A stretch of DNA of 55,214 nt from Candidatus Enterococcus ferrettii (lineage in GTDB: Bacteria > Bacillota > Bacilli > Lactobacillales > Enterococcaceae), in NCBI RefSeq assembly GCF_017377655.1, contig NZ_JAFREL010000054.1:1-55214 (forward strand), given 5' to 3'. Numbering within the stretch: position 1 is the stretch's first letter; each line of letters opens with the position of its first letter. Both the position numbers and the translations under genes were made by a program. Positions 26,987-36,301 of the stretch are shown here, in pieces. Below the pieces are notes generated by a model. It was given only the letters and a program-made list of their open reading frames with translations. It was not told the DNA's origin and did not search any database.

Positions 26987-27332
26987 GCTTACACACCTTT
27001 TCCGGTTTCACAACTACCAACAGCATCTGAAAAGCTTCAAGAGCATATAGAGCATGAGGAATATTGGCAGGCATGACAATAGTTTCACCTTCTTCTACCA
27101 AAAACTTTTCTTCCCCGATCGTAATTTCTACTTTACCGCTTAACAAGTTCACCATGGCATCACCAGGCGATGAATGCCCACCAATTGATTGATCTTTATC
27201 TAGGGCAAAAACAGTCATCCCCATACCTTTTCTTTGGACCAGTGTCATGCTTGCTACTTGATCTTCGGAGACAGGAACTAGTTGTGTCAGGTTGATTACT
27301 TCACTTTGAGGTAATTTATTAATATAGGTCAT
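26979..27332 (-). CDS. Cupin domain protein (metal site present)
   Basis: A 117-residue single-domain cupin. The first motif carries GGHSSPGDAMVNLLSGKVEI with a metal-type histidine, and the second carries MPANIPHAL with the last histidine, so metal binding is plausible. Function is unknown. The frame is open from 27377, but ATG 27332 has AAAGGAAAG upstream and overlaps the preceding stop by four bases. It is the second gene of a three-gene operon. Confidence 0.82.
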   Translation of the reverse strand: MTYINKLPQSEVINLTQLVPVSEDQVASMTLVQRKGMGMTVFALDKDQSIGGHSSPGDAMVNLLSGKVEITIGEEKFLVEEGETIVMPANIPHALYALEAFQMLLVVVKPEKVCKHE

Positions 27333-27661
27333 TGGTTGTCTTTCCTTTCTGGTAACTCTGTTTGCAAGTATTTGCATTTTTCATTCGCTTGAATACTATG
27401 AAAACTGTTGGCTGGAATAGCTAATAATTCTCCAGCTTGAACTGTCCACTTCTGTTGAGAAATTGTCACTTCGAGTTTTCCTTCCAAGATGTGCAGCAGC
27501 TTCACTAAGCCTGTTTTTTCTGAGCTGACACTCTCACCTTCATCTAGTGCATAAATGGCTACTGTTGGCTCTATATTGAGCGCTTGACTAACAATCCGGC
27601 TGCGAATCTGATAGGCTGAATAATCTATCATCTCATTTAATGGTAAAAGAACCGGCTTCAT
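27329..27661 (-). CDS. Cupin domain protein (degenerate metal site)
   Basis: A 110-residue cupin. The first motif region (GESVSSEKTGLVKLLHILEGKLEVTI) lacks the metal-binding histidines, while the second keeps IPANSFHSI. It may bind a ligand without metal or pair with the cupin downstream. The frame is open from a GTG at 27682, but AAAGGAGG lies between that codon and the ATG at 27661, which is therefore chosen. First gene of the operon, behind the Fur-type box. Confidence 0.8.
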   Translation of the reverse strand: MKPVLLPLNEMIDYSAYQIRSRIVSQALNIEPTVAIYALDEGESVSSEKTGLVKLLHILEGKLEVTISQQKWTVQAGELLAIPANSFHSIQANEKCKYLQTELPERKDNQ

Positions 27662-27719
27662 TCGTTTTCCTCCTTTATCCACGAGAGCTTTTCTGTTACA
27701 ATAATTTCTAGAACGATAT

Positions 27720-27734
27720 TGAGAATCATTCTCA
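27720..27734. promoter_or_regulatory. Fur-type operator upstream of the cupin-methyltransferase operon
   Basis: TGAGAATCATTCTCA is a perfect 7-1-7 palindrome that matches the Gram-positive Fur box TGATAATNATTATCA at all but two symmetric positions. It lies 59 bases before the first cupin gene, beside -10-like sequences on the minus strand, where binding would block transcription. Confidence 0.72.
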
Positions 27735-27870
27735 CCGAATATATCATAGGTCTTTCATTCTGTCGGTTGCATTTGCAACAAAAAATGCTCTTTTTCGTAG
27801 TCTGCTCAACCAATGAGGATTTGTAGTCAAATCCGATCGCTCATTTTTTTAATGAATATTTTCAGGTTTC

Positions 27871-27893
27871 TAGGATTCTCCTTGTAAATCCTA
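27871..27893. promoter_or_regulatory. Inverted repeat before the Crp/Fnr gene, possible operator
   Basis: TAGGATT at 27871-27877 and AATCCTA at 27887-27893 form a 7-bp perfect inverted repeat with a nine-base spacer, 24 bases before the regulator start. It could be an autoregulatory site. Confidence 0.4.
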
Positions 27894-27916
27894 AATAAAT
27901 CTATGAGGTAAAAACG

Positions 27917-28579
27917 ATGCACAGTTATTTGGATATGCTCGAACAAACGACTATTTTTAGCGGATTAACTGCTAGTGAAATAATACAGGCTTTGAATTGC
28001 TTAGATGGTGAAATTGTTGAATATAAAGGGAAGGAAACTGTTCTTACCTCAGATAATCAGACAGATTCTGTGGGAATTGTCCTAGAGGGAAGTCTTTATT
28101 TTAACAAGTTAAATGTCCATGGAGAGCGTCATATTTTTACTGAGGTCAAAGCTGGAGAACTATTTGGCGAAAACTGTCTCTGGCCAAATCCTAATAAATC
28201 CTCCTTTGAAATTGAAGTTCCTCAATTTTGTAAGGCATTGCTGATCAAAAAAGAAAAGCTCATGCATCCTGAAGCGACCACCTGTCGTTTACGGAAACAA
28301 ATTATTGAGAATCTCTTTTATCTTTTACTAGTAAACAATCAAACTCTTTACCAGAAAATCGATTTGGTAACCCAAAAGAATTTGCGGGAAAGAATTCTTT
28401 ATTGCTTAGATTTCCAATACCGTAAATCAGAGCAACCATTTTTTACCATCCCCTTTTCTCGCCAAGAATTTGCGGACTACCTGGGTGTAGACCGCAGTGC
28501 TCTTTCTCGTGAGTTGGCCAAAATGAAGGAAGAAAAGCTAATTGATTATAATCGCAATACCTTTGCACTCTTAAATTAG
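27917..28579 (+). CDS. Crp/Fnr family transcriptional regulator
   Basis: A 220-residue regulator with an N-terminal cyclic-nucleotide-binding-like beta barrel (residues 15-110, GELFGENCLWP) and a C-terminal winged helix (FSRQEFADYLGVDRSALSRELAKMKEE). No N-terminal four-cysteine cluster of the FNR type is seen. It is transcribed away from the cupin-methyltransferase operon, which is its most likely target together with Fur. A GAGG site precedes the ATG. The effector is unknown. Confidence 0.87.
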   Translation: MHSYLDMLEQTTIFSGLTASEIIQALNCLDGEIVEYKGKETVLTSDNQTDSVGIVLEGSLYFNKLNVHGERHIFTEVKAGELFGENCLWPNPNKSSFEIEVPQFCKALLIKKEKLMHPEATTCRLRKQIIENLFYLLLVNNQTLYQKIDLVTQKNLRERILYCLDFQYRKSEQPFFTIPFSRQEFADYLGVDRSALSRELAKMKEEKLIDYNRNTFALLN

Positions 28580-28584
28580 AATGC

Positions 28585-28634
28585 AAAAAAAGTTGTCCAA
28601 AGAGTTTCTCCCACTCTTTGGACAACTTTTGGTT
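28585..28634. terminator. Strong bidirectional terminator between the Crp/Fnr gene and typA
   Basis: An 18-bp perfect stem (28588-28605 and 28613-28630) with a seven-base loop, flanked by an A run on the left and a T run on the right, serves both convergent genes. Confidence 0.93.
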
Positions 28635-28639
28635 TACTA

Positions 28640-30481
28640 TTATGCTTCAACAGCTTTATTTTTCTTCGCTGCTTTTTCACGTTCAGATTTGTTCAAAATT
28701 TGCTTACGCAAACGAATATTTTCTGGTGTAATTTCGCAATACTCATCGTCATTCAAGAATTCTAAAGATTCTTCTAGAGATAAATCACGTGGTTTTTTGA
28801 TTACTGATGTTTGGTCTTTATTAGCAGAACGAACGTTAGTCATTTGTTTTGCTTTTGTGATGTTTACACCAAGGTCTTTGTCACGGCTGTTTTCACCGAC
28901 GATCATCCCTTCATAAACTTCAGTACCAGGTTCAACAAAAACTGTTCCGCGTTCTTCAACACTCATAATTGAGTAAGTGGTTGCTTTACCAGTATCAACT
29001 GAAACCAAAGCACCATTACGACGTCCACCAAGATTTCCTTGGATTTTTGGCAAGTATTGATCAAACGTATGGTTCATAATTCCATAGCCACGAGTCATAG
29101 ATAAGAACTCAGTAGTGAATCCAATTAATCCACGTGCAGGAGCTAAGAATACCAGACGTACTTGTCCATTTCCAGAATGAATCATGTCTTGCATTTCAGC
29201 CTTACGTTGACCCAATGCTTCAATTACGCTGCCCATGTATTCTTCTGGTGTATCAATTTGAACTAATTCAAATGGTTCACAACGGACACCATCAACCATT
29301 CTTTCAATAACTTCAGGACGAGATACTTGCAATTCAAAGCCTTCGCGACGCATGTTTTCGATCATAATTGACAAATGTAATTCTCCACGTCCAGATACAA
29401 TCCAAGCGTCTGGAGAGTTCGTTGGTTCAACACGTAAAGAAACATCCGTATGCAATTCAGACATTAACCGTTCTTCAATTTTACGAGAAGTGACATACTT
29501 ACCTTCACGACCAGCAAATGGTGAATTGTTCACCAAGAAAGTCATTTGCAAAGTAGGTTCGTCAATGTGCAGGATAGGTAGCGCATCTTGATGATCCACA
29601 GGTGTCACTGTTTCACCAACGAAGATGTCTTCCATTCCTGAAAGAGCAATTAAATCGCCAGCTTTTGCTTCTTGGACTTCCAAACGTTTTAAGCCGAAGA
29701 AACCAAAGATCTTAGTTACTCGGAAGTTTTTAACTGAACCATCTAATTTAAGTAGGGACACTTGGTCCCCAACTTTAATTTTCCCACGGAAGATACGGCC
29801 AATCCCGATACGTCCTACGTAGTCATTATAATCCAGCAAAGAAACTTGGAATTGCAATGGATCTTCACTGTTGTCAACTGGCGCAGGAATTTTTTCAATA
29901 ATAGTATCAAATACAGGAACCATTGTTTCTTCCTGATCAGCAGGATCATCAGATAAGCTAGATGTTCCGTTTAACGCTGAAGCATAAATCACTGGGAAGT
30001 CCAACTGATCATCATCAGCACCTAATTCAATAAATAATTCTAACACTTCATCGACAACTTCTTCTGGACGAGCTGAAGGTTTGTCAATTTTATTAACTAC
30101 TACGATTGGAATTAAGTGTTGTTCCAATGCTTTCTTCAAAACAAAACGTGTTTGAGGCATTGTTCCTTCATAAGCATCTACAACTAATAATACACCGTCA
30201 ACCATTTTCATAATACGTTCAACTTCACCACCGAAGTCCGCGTGTCCAGGTGTATCCATGATATTAATCTTATAGTCTTTGTAATTTACTGCTGTATTTT
30301 TAGCAAGAATGGTAATACCGCGTTCTTTTTCCAACGCATTGGAGTCCATTGCCCGTTCTTGTAAGCTTACATGGCTATCTAAAGTATCTGATTGTTTCAA
30401 CATTTCATCCACTAACGTTGTTTTCCCATGGTCAACGTGGGCGATAATGGCAACGTTACGAATATCTTCTCTGTATTTCAC
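28640..30481 (-). CDS. typA: Translational GTPase TypA/BipA
   Basis: A 613-residue ribosome-associated GTPase, normal length. The G1 motif AHVDHGKTT is at 15-22, with [17 protein letters not shown] and NKID for the other GTP-binding motifs, then EF-G-like domains and the BipA-specific C-terminus ([20 protein letters not shown]). It aids 50S assembly and stress or cold adaptation. The start is a GTG preceded by AAAGGAGC. It carries its own promoter. Confidence 0.96.
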   Translation of the reverse strand: MKYREDIRNVAIIAHVDHGKTTLVDEMLKQSDTLDSHVSLQERAMDSNALEKERGITILAKNTAVNYKDYKINIMDTPGHADFGGEVERIMKMVDGVLLVVDAYEGTMPQTRFVLKKALEQHLIPIVVVNKIDKPSARPEEVVDEVLELFIELGADDDQLDFPVIYASALNGTSSLSDDPADQEETMVPVFDTIIEKIPAPVDNSEDPLQFQVSLLDYNDYVGRIGIGRIFRGKIKVGDQVSLLKLDGSVKNFRVTKIFGFFGLKRLEVQEAKAGDLIALSGMEDIFVGETVTPVDHQDALPILHIDEPTLQMTFLVNNSPFAGREGKYVTSRKIEERLMSELHTDVSLRVEPTNSPDAWIVSGRGELHLSIMIENMRREGFELQVSRPEVIERMVDGVRCEPFELVQIDTPEEYMGSVIEALGQRKAEMQDMIHSGNGQVRLVFLAPARGLIGFTTEFLSMTRGYGIMNHTFDQYLPKIQGNLGGRRNGALVSVDTGKATTYSIMSVEERGTVFVEPGTEVYEGMIVGENSRDKDLGVNITKAKQMTNVRSANKDQTSVIKKPRDLSLEESLEFLNDDEYCEITPENIRLRKQILNKSEREKAAKKNKAVEA

Positions 30482-30522
30482 TATAATTGCTCCTTTTCTT
30501 ATAACAAGTCACTCGACAAGCC

Positions 30523-30552
30523 ATTATAGCAGATATTCACGTGAATTGTTAG
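30523..30552 (-). promoter_or_regulatory. Promoter of typA
   Basis: On the minus strand CTAACA (30552-30547) and TATAAT (30528-30523) are separated by 18 bases, about 42 bases before the start codon. The -10 is perfect and the -35 is moderate. Confidence 0.6.
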
Positions 30553-30588
30553 TAAAACATTTTCATTTTTTCTGAAAACTTATACTTC

Positions 30589-31347
30589 TTAATCTTTGTA
30601 CTCTTTTGCTTGGTTCATAGCTGCTGAAGTAAGTCCTATGAAAAACTCACGACCAGAGAAATTTAATGGCTGGAAATCCGCTCCGCAGGTTGGCATTTCA
30701 ATTTGTTCCATCATTACTTTACCTGCAGCGTAATCCCACGGACTTAAGCTGCTCAGATAACCAATTTGTGTACCTTTTAGAATTGCAATAAAATCTAGGC
30801 CAGCACACCCTAGAACTCTAACTCCCATGGTTCGTACACCAATGTCCTTAGTATGATGATAGTTGTTAGTATAAACAGGCATACCTACACCCAACAAACC
30901 TTCTTCAAGCGTCTTATTCTTCGGCGCCTTCAATTCTTTCTCGTTGTGGTACACAGCGTTTACCTTCGGGCCTCCCCAGAAAAGATCATCACGCATGACA
31001 TCATAAATAAATCCTAATCGCCCGATCCCCTCTTCATATACAGCAATCATAATACAAAAGTTTTCTTTTTGATAAACAAAATTCAAAGTTCCATCAATTG
31101 GATCGATCACAAACACACGGCCCTGATCAATCGACGTCGTATCCTGTCCATTTTCTTCACCTAAAATTTTGGCTTTAGGATCAAAGGACTTAATTTTATC
31201 AACTAAAAAGTTTTGGATATCTTTGTCAACATTGGTTACAATATCTGTTCTGCCAGATTTATGATCTACCTGAAGTGTATCTTCTTTCAAAGCCTTTCTA
31301 ATCTTATCTCCAGCCTCATAAATCCATTCAATAATTTCCTTTTCCAT
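30589..31347 (-). CDS. Inositol monophosphatase family protein
   Basis: A 252-residue Mg-dependent sugar phosphatase. It shows GEEN, DPIDGTLNFV and the C-terminal WDYAAG motif, which together form the two-metal site. The family hydrolyses inositol phosphate or related phosphates (including nucleotide PAP in some members), so the substrate is open. AAGGAGGAT precedes the ATG. It lies between a UPF0223 gene and typA, a conserved enterococcal order. Confidence 0.9.
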   Translation of the reverse strand: MEKEIIEWIYEAGDKIRKALKEDTLQVDHKSGRTDIVTNVDKDIQNFLVDKIKSFDPKAKILGEENGQDTTSIDQGRVFVIDPIDGTLNFVYQKENFCIMIAVYEEGIGRLGFIYDVMRDDLFWGGPKVNAVYHNEKELKAPKNKTLEEGLLGVGMPVYTNNYHHTKDIGVRTMGVRVLGCAGLDFIAILKGTQIGYLSSLSPWDYAAGKVMMEQIEMPTCGADFQPLNFSGREFFIGLTSAAMNQAKEYKD

Positions 31348-31443
31348 AGTGATCCTCCTTGTAGTAATATATTAAATCTGCCTGCTATTCACCAAAAATT
31401 TAAATTAGTTTCTATTAATAATCACTTAATATCTGTCAAATTG

Positions 31444-31716
31444 CTATCCTAATTTCAGCCGCTTCTTCGATTCTTTTTTAGCTGCTTGAACGGTTCTATA
31501 TACTGAATAACTACTAACTGATTCAAACTCGCGGCCAATCTTTTTCTCTTCGCCAATGCTGCGAATGACTTGCTTAAACTTTTGGTAACCGACTAAAAAG
31601 GCTTGCGTATCAACGCCGCCTTCGTTTGCTTGTTCGACTAAGTTAAGAAAATCGATCACGGCAATCATTTCTTCTCTGCTCCATTCAGGATCGATTGGGT
31701 AACTATAATTGTCCAA
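31444..31716 (-). CDS. UPF0223 family protein (YktA-like)
   Basis: A roughly 90-residue helical UPF0223 protein with SYPIDPEWSREEMIAVIDFLNLVE and a basic tail. Function unknown. Start: a GTG at 31725 has its GGA too close, whereas a TTG at 31716 sits eight bases after GGAG and gives the family-like N-terminus DNYSYP; I prefer the TTG, though the GTG remains possible. It is upstream of the inositol-phosphatase gene. Confidence 0.82.
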   Translation of the reverse strand: MDNYSYPIDPEWSREEMIAVIDFLNLVEQANEGGVDTQAFLVGYQKFKQVIRSIGEEKKIGREFESVSSYSVYRTVQAAKKESKKRLKLG

Positions 31717-31793
31717 TTGCTTCACTCCATTCTTGTTTAGTTTACCATAGATTTCTTAACTAAGCGCTTATTTGAACAGGGCAAAGCACAGCA

Positions 31794-31829
31794 AAAAGCC
31801 TTTATCATTTTTCTTTGATAAAGGCTTTT
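31794..31829 (-). terminator. Terminator of the winged-helix regulator gene
   Basis: A 14-bp perfect stem (arms 31816-31829 and 31794-31807) with an eight-base loop, and Ts in the second arm, 54 bases after the regulator stop. Confidence 0.85.
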
Positions 31830-31882
31830 GCTTCTATAGTAGAATAGAACTTCTACGTTCAGATTATGTATCCCTAGTAATT

Positions 31883-32644
31883 TTAGAAAGAGACAATATT
31901 GTCAAATGCTACAGGCTCTCTTGAAATTGCAGCTAAAACATTAACAGCACGATCAGTCCGCATGAATTTACAAAAGACTGAGTCAAGAGAATATCCCTGT
32001 CCCCATTTGGTAATGATAGTTTCTCCATCATAGCCCGCATGCTTCAGCTTCGATTTGATTTTTGCAGCGATACATGATAATTGAGAACGATTTGAGCTTG
32101 TTTCACCATCACGCCATAAAAATTGACAAATTTCAGTTCGTGATAAGATTCTGCCCTCTCCCTGTAATAGAAGTGAAAATACTTTCCTCTCATTCTTAGA
32201 AAATCTTACACTGCTCAATATGTGTTGGTAGGATTCTTCTTCAACTAAACGCACAGGACGGTTTGAATATTGAGTATTGATAAAGAAGTTTTTCTGAAGC
32301 AACACTAATTTTTCTCGAACCATTGTATTGGAAAGGGATTTATTCAACCAGCCACCCACAACAGTACTCCTTAATGTTACTTGATCATCTTCAGAGTAAG
32401 CTTCATCAGTCAGAGGAATAATTAAATTATTATCCGTATTGATCAATGCTGATACCTCAGCTACCTCTGCATCTGTAATAGTTTCGCTAAGCAAGATAGT
32501 TGGAAAATACGAGAAGATGTTATGGTTCCCGCTACTTTGATAAATGTCACTAGAACAAAATACTTCGTAATTTAATAACTGCAATTGCATTTGAAATTTT
32601 TGTTCCGCTAAAATGTTTTTTGTGAGAATCAAGATCTTGTTCAC
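31883..32644 (-). CDS. Orphan winged-helix (OmpR/PhoB-type C-terminus) transcriptional regulator
   Basis: A 253-residue protein whose residues 1-125 look like a degenerate receiver domain without a convincing phosphoacceptor pocket, and whose residues about 145-230 form an OmpR-type winged helix (FSKNERKVFSLLLQGEGRILSRTEICQFLW and TKWGQGYSL). Similar orphan regulators are common in enterococci. No sensor kinase is adjacent. The start is GTG behind AAGGAG. A broken paralogue lies at 54624-54806. Targets are unknown. Confidence 0.8.
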   Translation of the reverse strand: MNKILILTKNILAEQKFQMQLQLLNYEVFCSSDIYQSSGNHNIFSYFPTILLSETITDAEVAEVSALINTDNNLIIPLTDEAYSEDDQVTLRSTVVGGWLNKSLSNTMVREKLVLLQKNFFINTQYSNRPVRLVEEESYQHILSSVRFSKNERKVFSLLLQGEGRILSRTEICQFLWRDGETSSNRSQLSCIAAKIKSKLKHAGYDGETIITKWGQGYSLDSVFCKFMRTDRAVNVLAAISREPVAFDNIVSF

Positions 32645-33196
32645 ACATTCACGCTCCTTGTTTTTCTTAATTATCGATAGAATACCCTAATGCAATGAGT
32701 AAATATCCATCGCTTACTTTATTTTATTTTTTTTACATAAAGATTAAAATAAAGCTTGAAAACGATAAGAAAAAAGCTGCAAATTCGACATAAATAACGA
32801 GTGATCATTTTCACATATAATTTTTCAGAAATTTGCACATCTCAGAGCCTGCTTGGCTCGAAAATGAAAGCGAAAATTCTTTAGACAAGGACAGAAAATA
32901 CGAATAATAACTATTCTAAAGAACAACACCCTGTTAATTGAGGAATTCAAAGTAATCAACTGGGTCAAAACAGACTAGCGAAAAACTAATAAATTCATTC
33001 GTGAGGTGATCACTTTGTATAGGTGAATAAGGAAAATCAATTTATTTATTTCTACACAGACTGTTTGTGTAATTATTGGTTGTGAAAAAATTTGTCAGAC
33101 AAGCAGCGTTTACATTTTAGTCACCAAATTTGAAAAATTTAGTGCATGGGCTTATAGAGACAAGCGTAACTTTCTTTTTTTACTTAAATTCTTCAG
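32645..33196. other. Intergenic region between the winged-helix regulator and the catabolic operon
   Basis: About 550 AT-rich bases with no supported gene. It holds a cre-like sequence at 32757-32770 (one mismatch to the core consensus by my count) and a GTGATCAC palindrome near 33006. Confidence 0.5.
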
Positions 33197-33243
33197 AAAA
33201 GACATAGCTAGGAATCAGAAAATCCTTGATTCCTAGCTATGTC
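33197..33243 (-). terminator. Terminator of the glycyl radical enzyme operon
   Basis: A 17-bp perfect stem (arms 33227-33243 and 33201-33217), nine-base loop, followed by TTTTC on the minus strand. It lies 49 bases past the stop of the restored reading frame of the last gene. Confidence 0.85.
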
Positions 33244-33291
33244 TAACGTCTAAGATAATCGATTTTATCATTATCGAATCTATAATCTGCA

Positions 33292-33692
33292 TTATTCTCC
33301 GATTTTATTTTCTAAATTCGATAATAATTGTGCATAATCAATTTTTGAAAAATCGGTGACATCCAATTCATAAAGCCCTCCTAGAATGCTGTATTTTCCA
33401 GGATAATATTGTGTTGCAAAGACTTATTAACTTCAGTTTCTCTAAGATTATCTTTCACTTCACGTGTCCAATTAATCAGCAGTTCTGTCCCCACGTTAAA
33501 CTTCCGAGTACCATTATTTATTAATTCTGAATAGTTTTCTTCTTTGACTCGAATTCCTCCAATTGTTCCCAACTCTCCTTCAACTAAAACTCCGTGGGCG
33601 TGAGCATAAACTACAACCGCTTTGGTTTTAACAATATTTTCTTCAAAGGGCAAATGAGAGCCATCGTAAATCCAATTAGCTTTTCTGACCAT
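33292..33692 (-). pseudogene. Frameshifted last gene of the glycyl radical operon, unknown family
   Basis: An ATG at 33692 overlaps the transporter stop (TAATG) and opens a frame ending at 33381 after 103 residues, whose last part reads oddly ([15 protein letters not shown]). From about 33420 the neighbouring frame continues with protein-like sequence ([11 protein letters not shown], then GGLYELDVTDFSKIDYAQLL) to a stop at 33292. A single missing base in AAGTC at 33420-33425 would join them into about 133 residues. I do not recognise the family. It could be a real loss, programmed slippage, or a sequencing error. Confidence 0.6.
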
Positions 33693-35086
33693 TAAATCAA
33701 TCCAAACAGATTCCACAGTGGATACATTACCACAACAAAACCAACAATCATCAGCACTGCCTTTAAGGTCATTTGCTTCACAAATTCCTTCATGGGCATC
33801 ATTCCATACCCATACATAATCAAATTACCTGCTGATTCATAAGGTAAGAAAAGCAATTCACAGGAATATAGCAAGCACATACAAGCGGCAACCGGATTAA
33901 TTCCTAAAGTAGCCGCAATTTGAACAAAGGGAAGCGCCAATCCGCCCAACATAGCATAGGGAGTCATAAAAAAATTTGCCACCGTTCCCATTAGTATAAA
34001 AGCAACACAAACAACTAGCGTACTTTTACCAGCCAACATAGGAACCGCAATACCGGTCAAGAAATCTCCAAAACCAACTTCTGCCCCTACGATACCAATT
34101 CCGAGACAAGCCGAAACGAAGAATACCATAGAAAAGTTCAAACCAGTCAAGGATTCTGGATCGCCAATCCCGATTCTTGGAAGGAACATCAAAAATGGAA
34201 TAGCCATGAATCCATACGCAGCTGGCAAACCAATAAAGCTTGAAGCACAGAGGTAAGCTAATAAAAGAACAATCATAACTACGGCTTTCTTTTCCTTCGT
34301 TGACATTTTCCCCAACAAGCGGTATTTTTCATCGAATAATTCCTTGCTAGCATTGATCTTTAAATTTTTCGTATCATAAACTTTCATCAAAATCAGAATA
34401 CTGGATACACATACTAGAATAAAAAAGCCGTTATATTTTAGTGAAGTGAACATTGACATCGTATAATTGGGGATCAATTCACGGATAGCTACCTCTAGCA
34501 TTGAGAAGTAACCTGGATAATATAGGCAGACTGTACAACCAGTAGCACCGATCGTTCCGGCAAAGCATACTAGCGAAGCTTCCTTGGAAGGCTTCATTTC
34601 CATCGCTTTACATACACCAAACACCAAAGCACTGGCAACCAGCCAACCGTTACAGAAGGTAATTAGATTCAAAATAATTCCAATAAAGAAACAACCAAAA
34701 ACAGCCCCTGCATACGTACCACCACACAAACGAATCACGTAATAGGCAATTCGGGTCAATAATCCGGTTTCATCCAAAATGTTACTGAATATCAAACCAC
34801 CTAAAACCATCCAAACAGTTGTGCTGGTCCAGGAACCAAATGCAATCTCAGCGGGAACAAGCCCGCTGATTAAATACAATGCTGGCAATAAAATGGCTGA
34901 GACTAACCTAGGAAGCAGTTCCATGGCGATAATCAGGATAACAAAGATCGTAATCACAAGAAACAGTTTCAAGCGTGAAGTAAAGGTGTCCGAAACTGGA
35001 ATAAATGCGATCAGCGCTGGGATCGCCAGACTGACGATCCATCCCATTAGATTCTTTTTACTTACATTAATTACACTAATATCCAT
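33692..35086 (-). CDS. SLC13/DASS family anion:sodium symporter
   Basis: A 464-residue membrane protein with about eleven hydrophobic segments. Its layout resembles SLC13/DASS transporters of dicarboxylates and sulfate, with [19 protein letters not shown] early and an SN-P-type loop region late ([16 protein letters not shown]). In this operon it probably imports the anionic growth substrate, perhaps a sulfonate. A TTG at 35101 is ahead of the GAGGGA site, so ATG 35086 is the start. It follows the dehydrogenase gene. Confidence 0.82.
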   Translation of the reverse strand: MDISVINVSKKNLMGWIVSLAIPALIAFIPVSDTFTSRLKLFLVITIFVILIIAMELLPRLVSAILLPALYLISGLVPAEIAFGSWTSTTVWMVLGGLIFSNILDETGLLTRIAYYVIRLCGGTYAGAVFGCFFIGIILNLITFCNGWLVASALVFGVCKAMEMKPSKEASLVCFAGTIGATGCTVCLYYPGYFSMLEVAIRELIPNYTMSMFTSLKYNGFFILVCVSSILILMKVYDTKNLKINASKELFDEKYRLLGKMSTKEKKAVVMIVLLLAYLCASSFIGLPAAYGFMAIPFLMFLPRIGIGDPESLTGLNFSMVFFVSACLGIGIVGAEVGFGDFLTGIAVPMLAGKSTLVVCVAFILMGTVANFFMTPYAMLGGLALPFVQIAATLGINPVAACMCLLYSCELLFLPYESAGNLIMYGYGMMPMKEFVKQMTLKAVLMIVGFVVVMYPLWNLFGLI

Positions 35087-35131
35087 TCTCTTTTCCCTCA
35101 ATTATTATGATAGTCGAAAATCCAGTGACAC

Positions 35132-36280
35132 TTACAGGGCTTTTTCGTAAAGAGCAATAATATCTTTTACCGTAGTTGCTCGCGGATTTACAGCGACATT
35201 GGGACTCTTCATAGCATCCTCTGCCATCTCAGCAATTTTGTCTTCTGTTACACCCATTTCTGAAAGAGTCTTAGGTATGCCGATAGCTGCATTTAATTTT
35301 TTGATTTCATCTACCAATATTTGTGGCTCGAAATTCTTCACTGGCTCAGTTTTCCCACTAATAAGGTTATAGATTTTTTCGTAACGTCCACGATCTGCCA
35401 GAGCATTGTATTCCATGACTGTCGGCAGTAGGATTGCATTTGCTACACCATGGGCAATGTGGAAATGGGCGCTTAACGGATGACTCATTGCATGAACATT
35501 TCCAAGTTTTGCCCAAGCAAAGGCGATTCCTGCGAAGGTCGACCCAGACATCATAGCACAAGCTGCTTCCTCATTCTGACGATTCGCGACAAACTGACGA
35601 AGATTGCTGCCAATCAGGGCCATTGCTTTTTCTGCCATTGCGTCCGTAAATGGTGAGGCATTCCTTGAAATATAGGCTTCCATTGCATGGATCAAGGCAT
35701 CAATCCCGCAAGAGGCAGCAATCGATGCCGGAGCAGTCATAATCATTTCCGGGTCTAATACGGCATATTTTGGCAGCATTTCATAACTGATGACTGACAT
35801 TTTGTAGTTTCTAGATTCATCGGTAATCACAGCAGAAGCTGTCACTTCACTGCCTGAGCCTGCAGTTGTTGGAATCGCGACAATTGGTACAACTGGTCCT
35901 GGAACCTTATGCAATCCTTCATAGTCAGTGATTTCACCACCGTATTTAGCTAAGACACCAGTAGCTTTCGCGACATCCATTGAGCTGCCTCCACCGAGTG
36001 CAACAATACTAGTAGCCCCGCATTCTTTGTACAATTTTGTTGATTCATTCACCACGTCAACGGTTGGGTTCGGTACTGTACCCAGATAGGTAGTACATTT
36101 AATACCTCCAGCTTCAATGATATCCTGGATTTTTTTAACTACGCCTAAACCTTCTAAACCGCGGTCAGAGATTAGAAATACATCCTCTGACTGATTTTCC
36201 TTCAATATTTCTGGCAGTTTCTTCAAGCTTCCCATGCCAAACTCAATGCTTTGAGGTATTTTAAATGTAAAATCTTTCAT
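35132..36280 (-). CDS. Iron-containing (type III) alcohol dehydrogenase
   Basis: A 382-residue Fe-ADH family enzyme. The nucleotide motif GGGSSMD begins at 96 and the metal ligands are D194, H198, H263 and H277 (CGIDALIH, GNVHAMSHPLSAHFHIAHG). It resembles 1,3-propanediol and lactaldehyde reductases. In this operon it probably uses NADH to reduce the carbonyl product of the glycyl radical enzyme (acetaldehyde or hydroxyacetone if the substrate is a sulfonate), rebalancing redox. GGAGAGGA precedes the ATG. Confidence 0.9.
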   Translation of the reverse strand: MKDFTFKIPQSIEFGMGSLKKLPEILKENQSEDVFLISDRGLEGLGVVKKIQDIIEAGGIKCTTYLGTVPNPTVDVVNESTKLYKECGATSIVALGGGSSMDVAKATGVLAKYGGEITDYEGLHKVPGPVVPIVAIPTTAGSGSEVTASAVITDESRNYKMSVISYEMLPKYAVLDPEMIMTAPASIAASCGIDALIHAMEAYISRNASPFTDAMAEKAMALIGSNLRQFVANRQNEEAACAMMSGSTFAGIAFAWAKLGNVHAMSHPLSAHFHIAHGVANAILLPTVMEYNALADRGRYEKIYNLISGKTEPVKNFEPQILVDEIKKLNAAIGIPKTLSEMGVTEDKIAEMAEDAMKSPNVAVNPRATTVKDIIALYEKAL

Positions 36281-36301
36281 ATTTTGTATTCCTCTCCATC
36301 T

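Noticed and set aside
32757..32770. cre-like sequence TGAAAACGATAAGA upstream of the winged-helix regulator
   Set aside because: Only one mismatch to the core, but it lies far from a recognised promoter and one short match is weak evidence.
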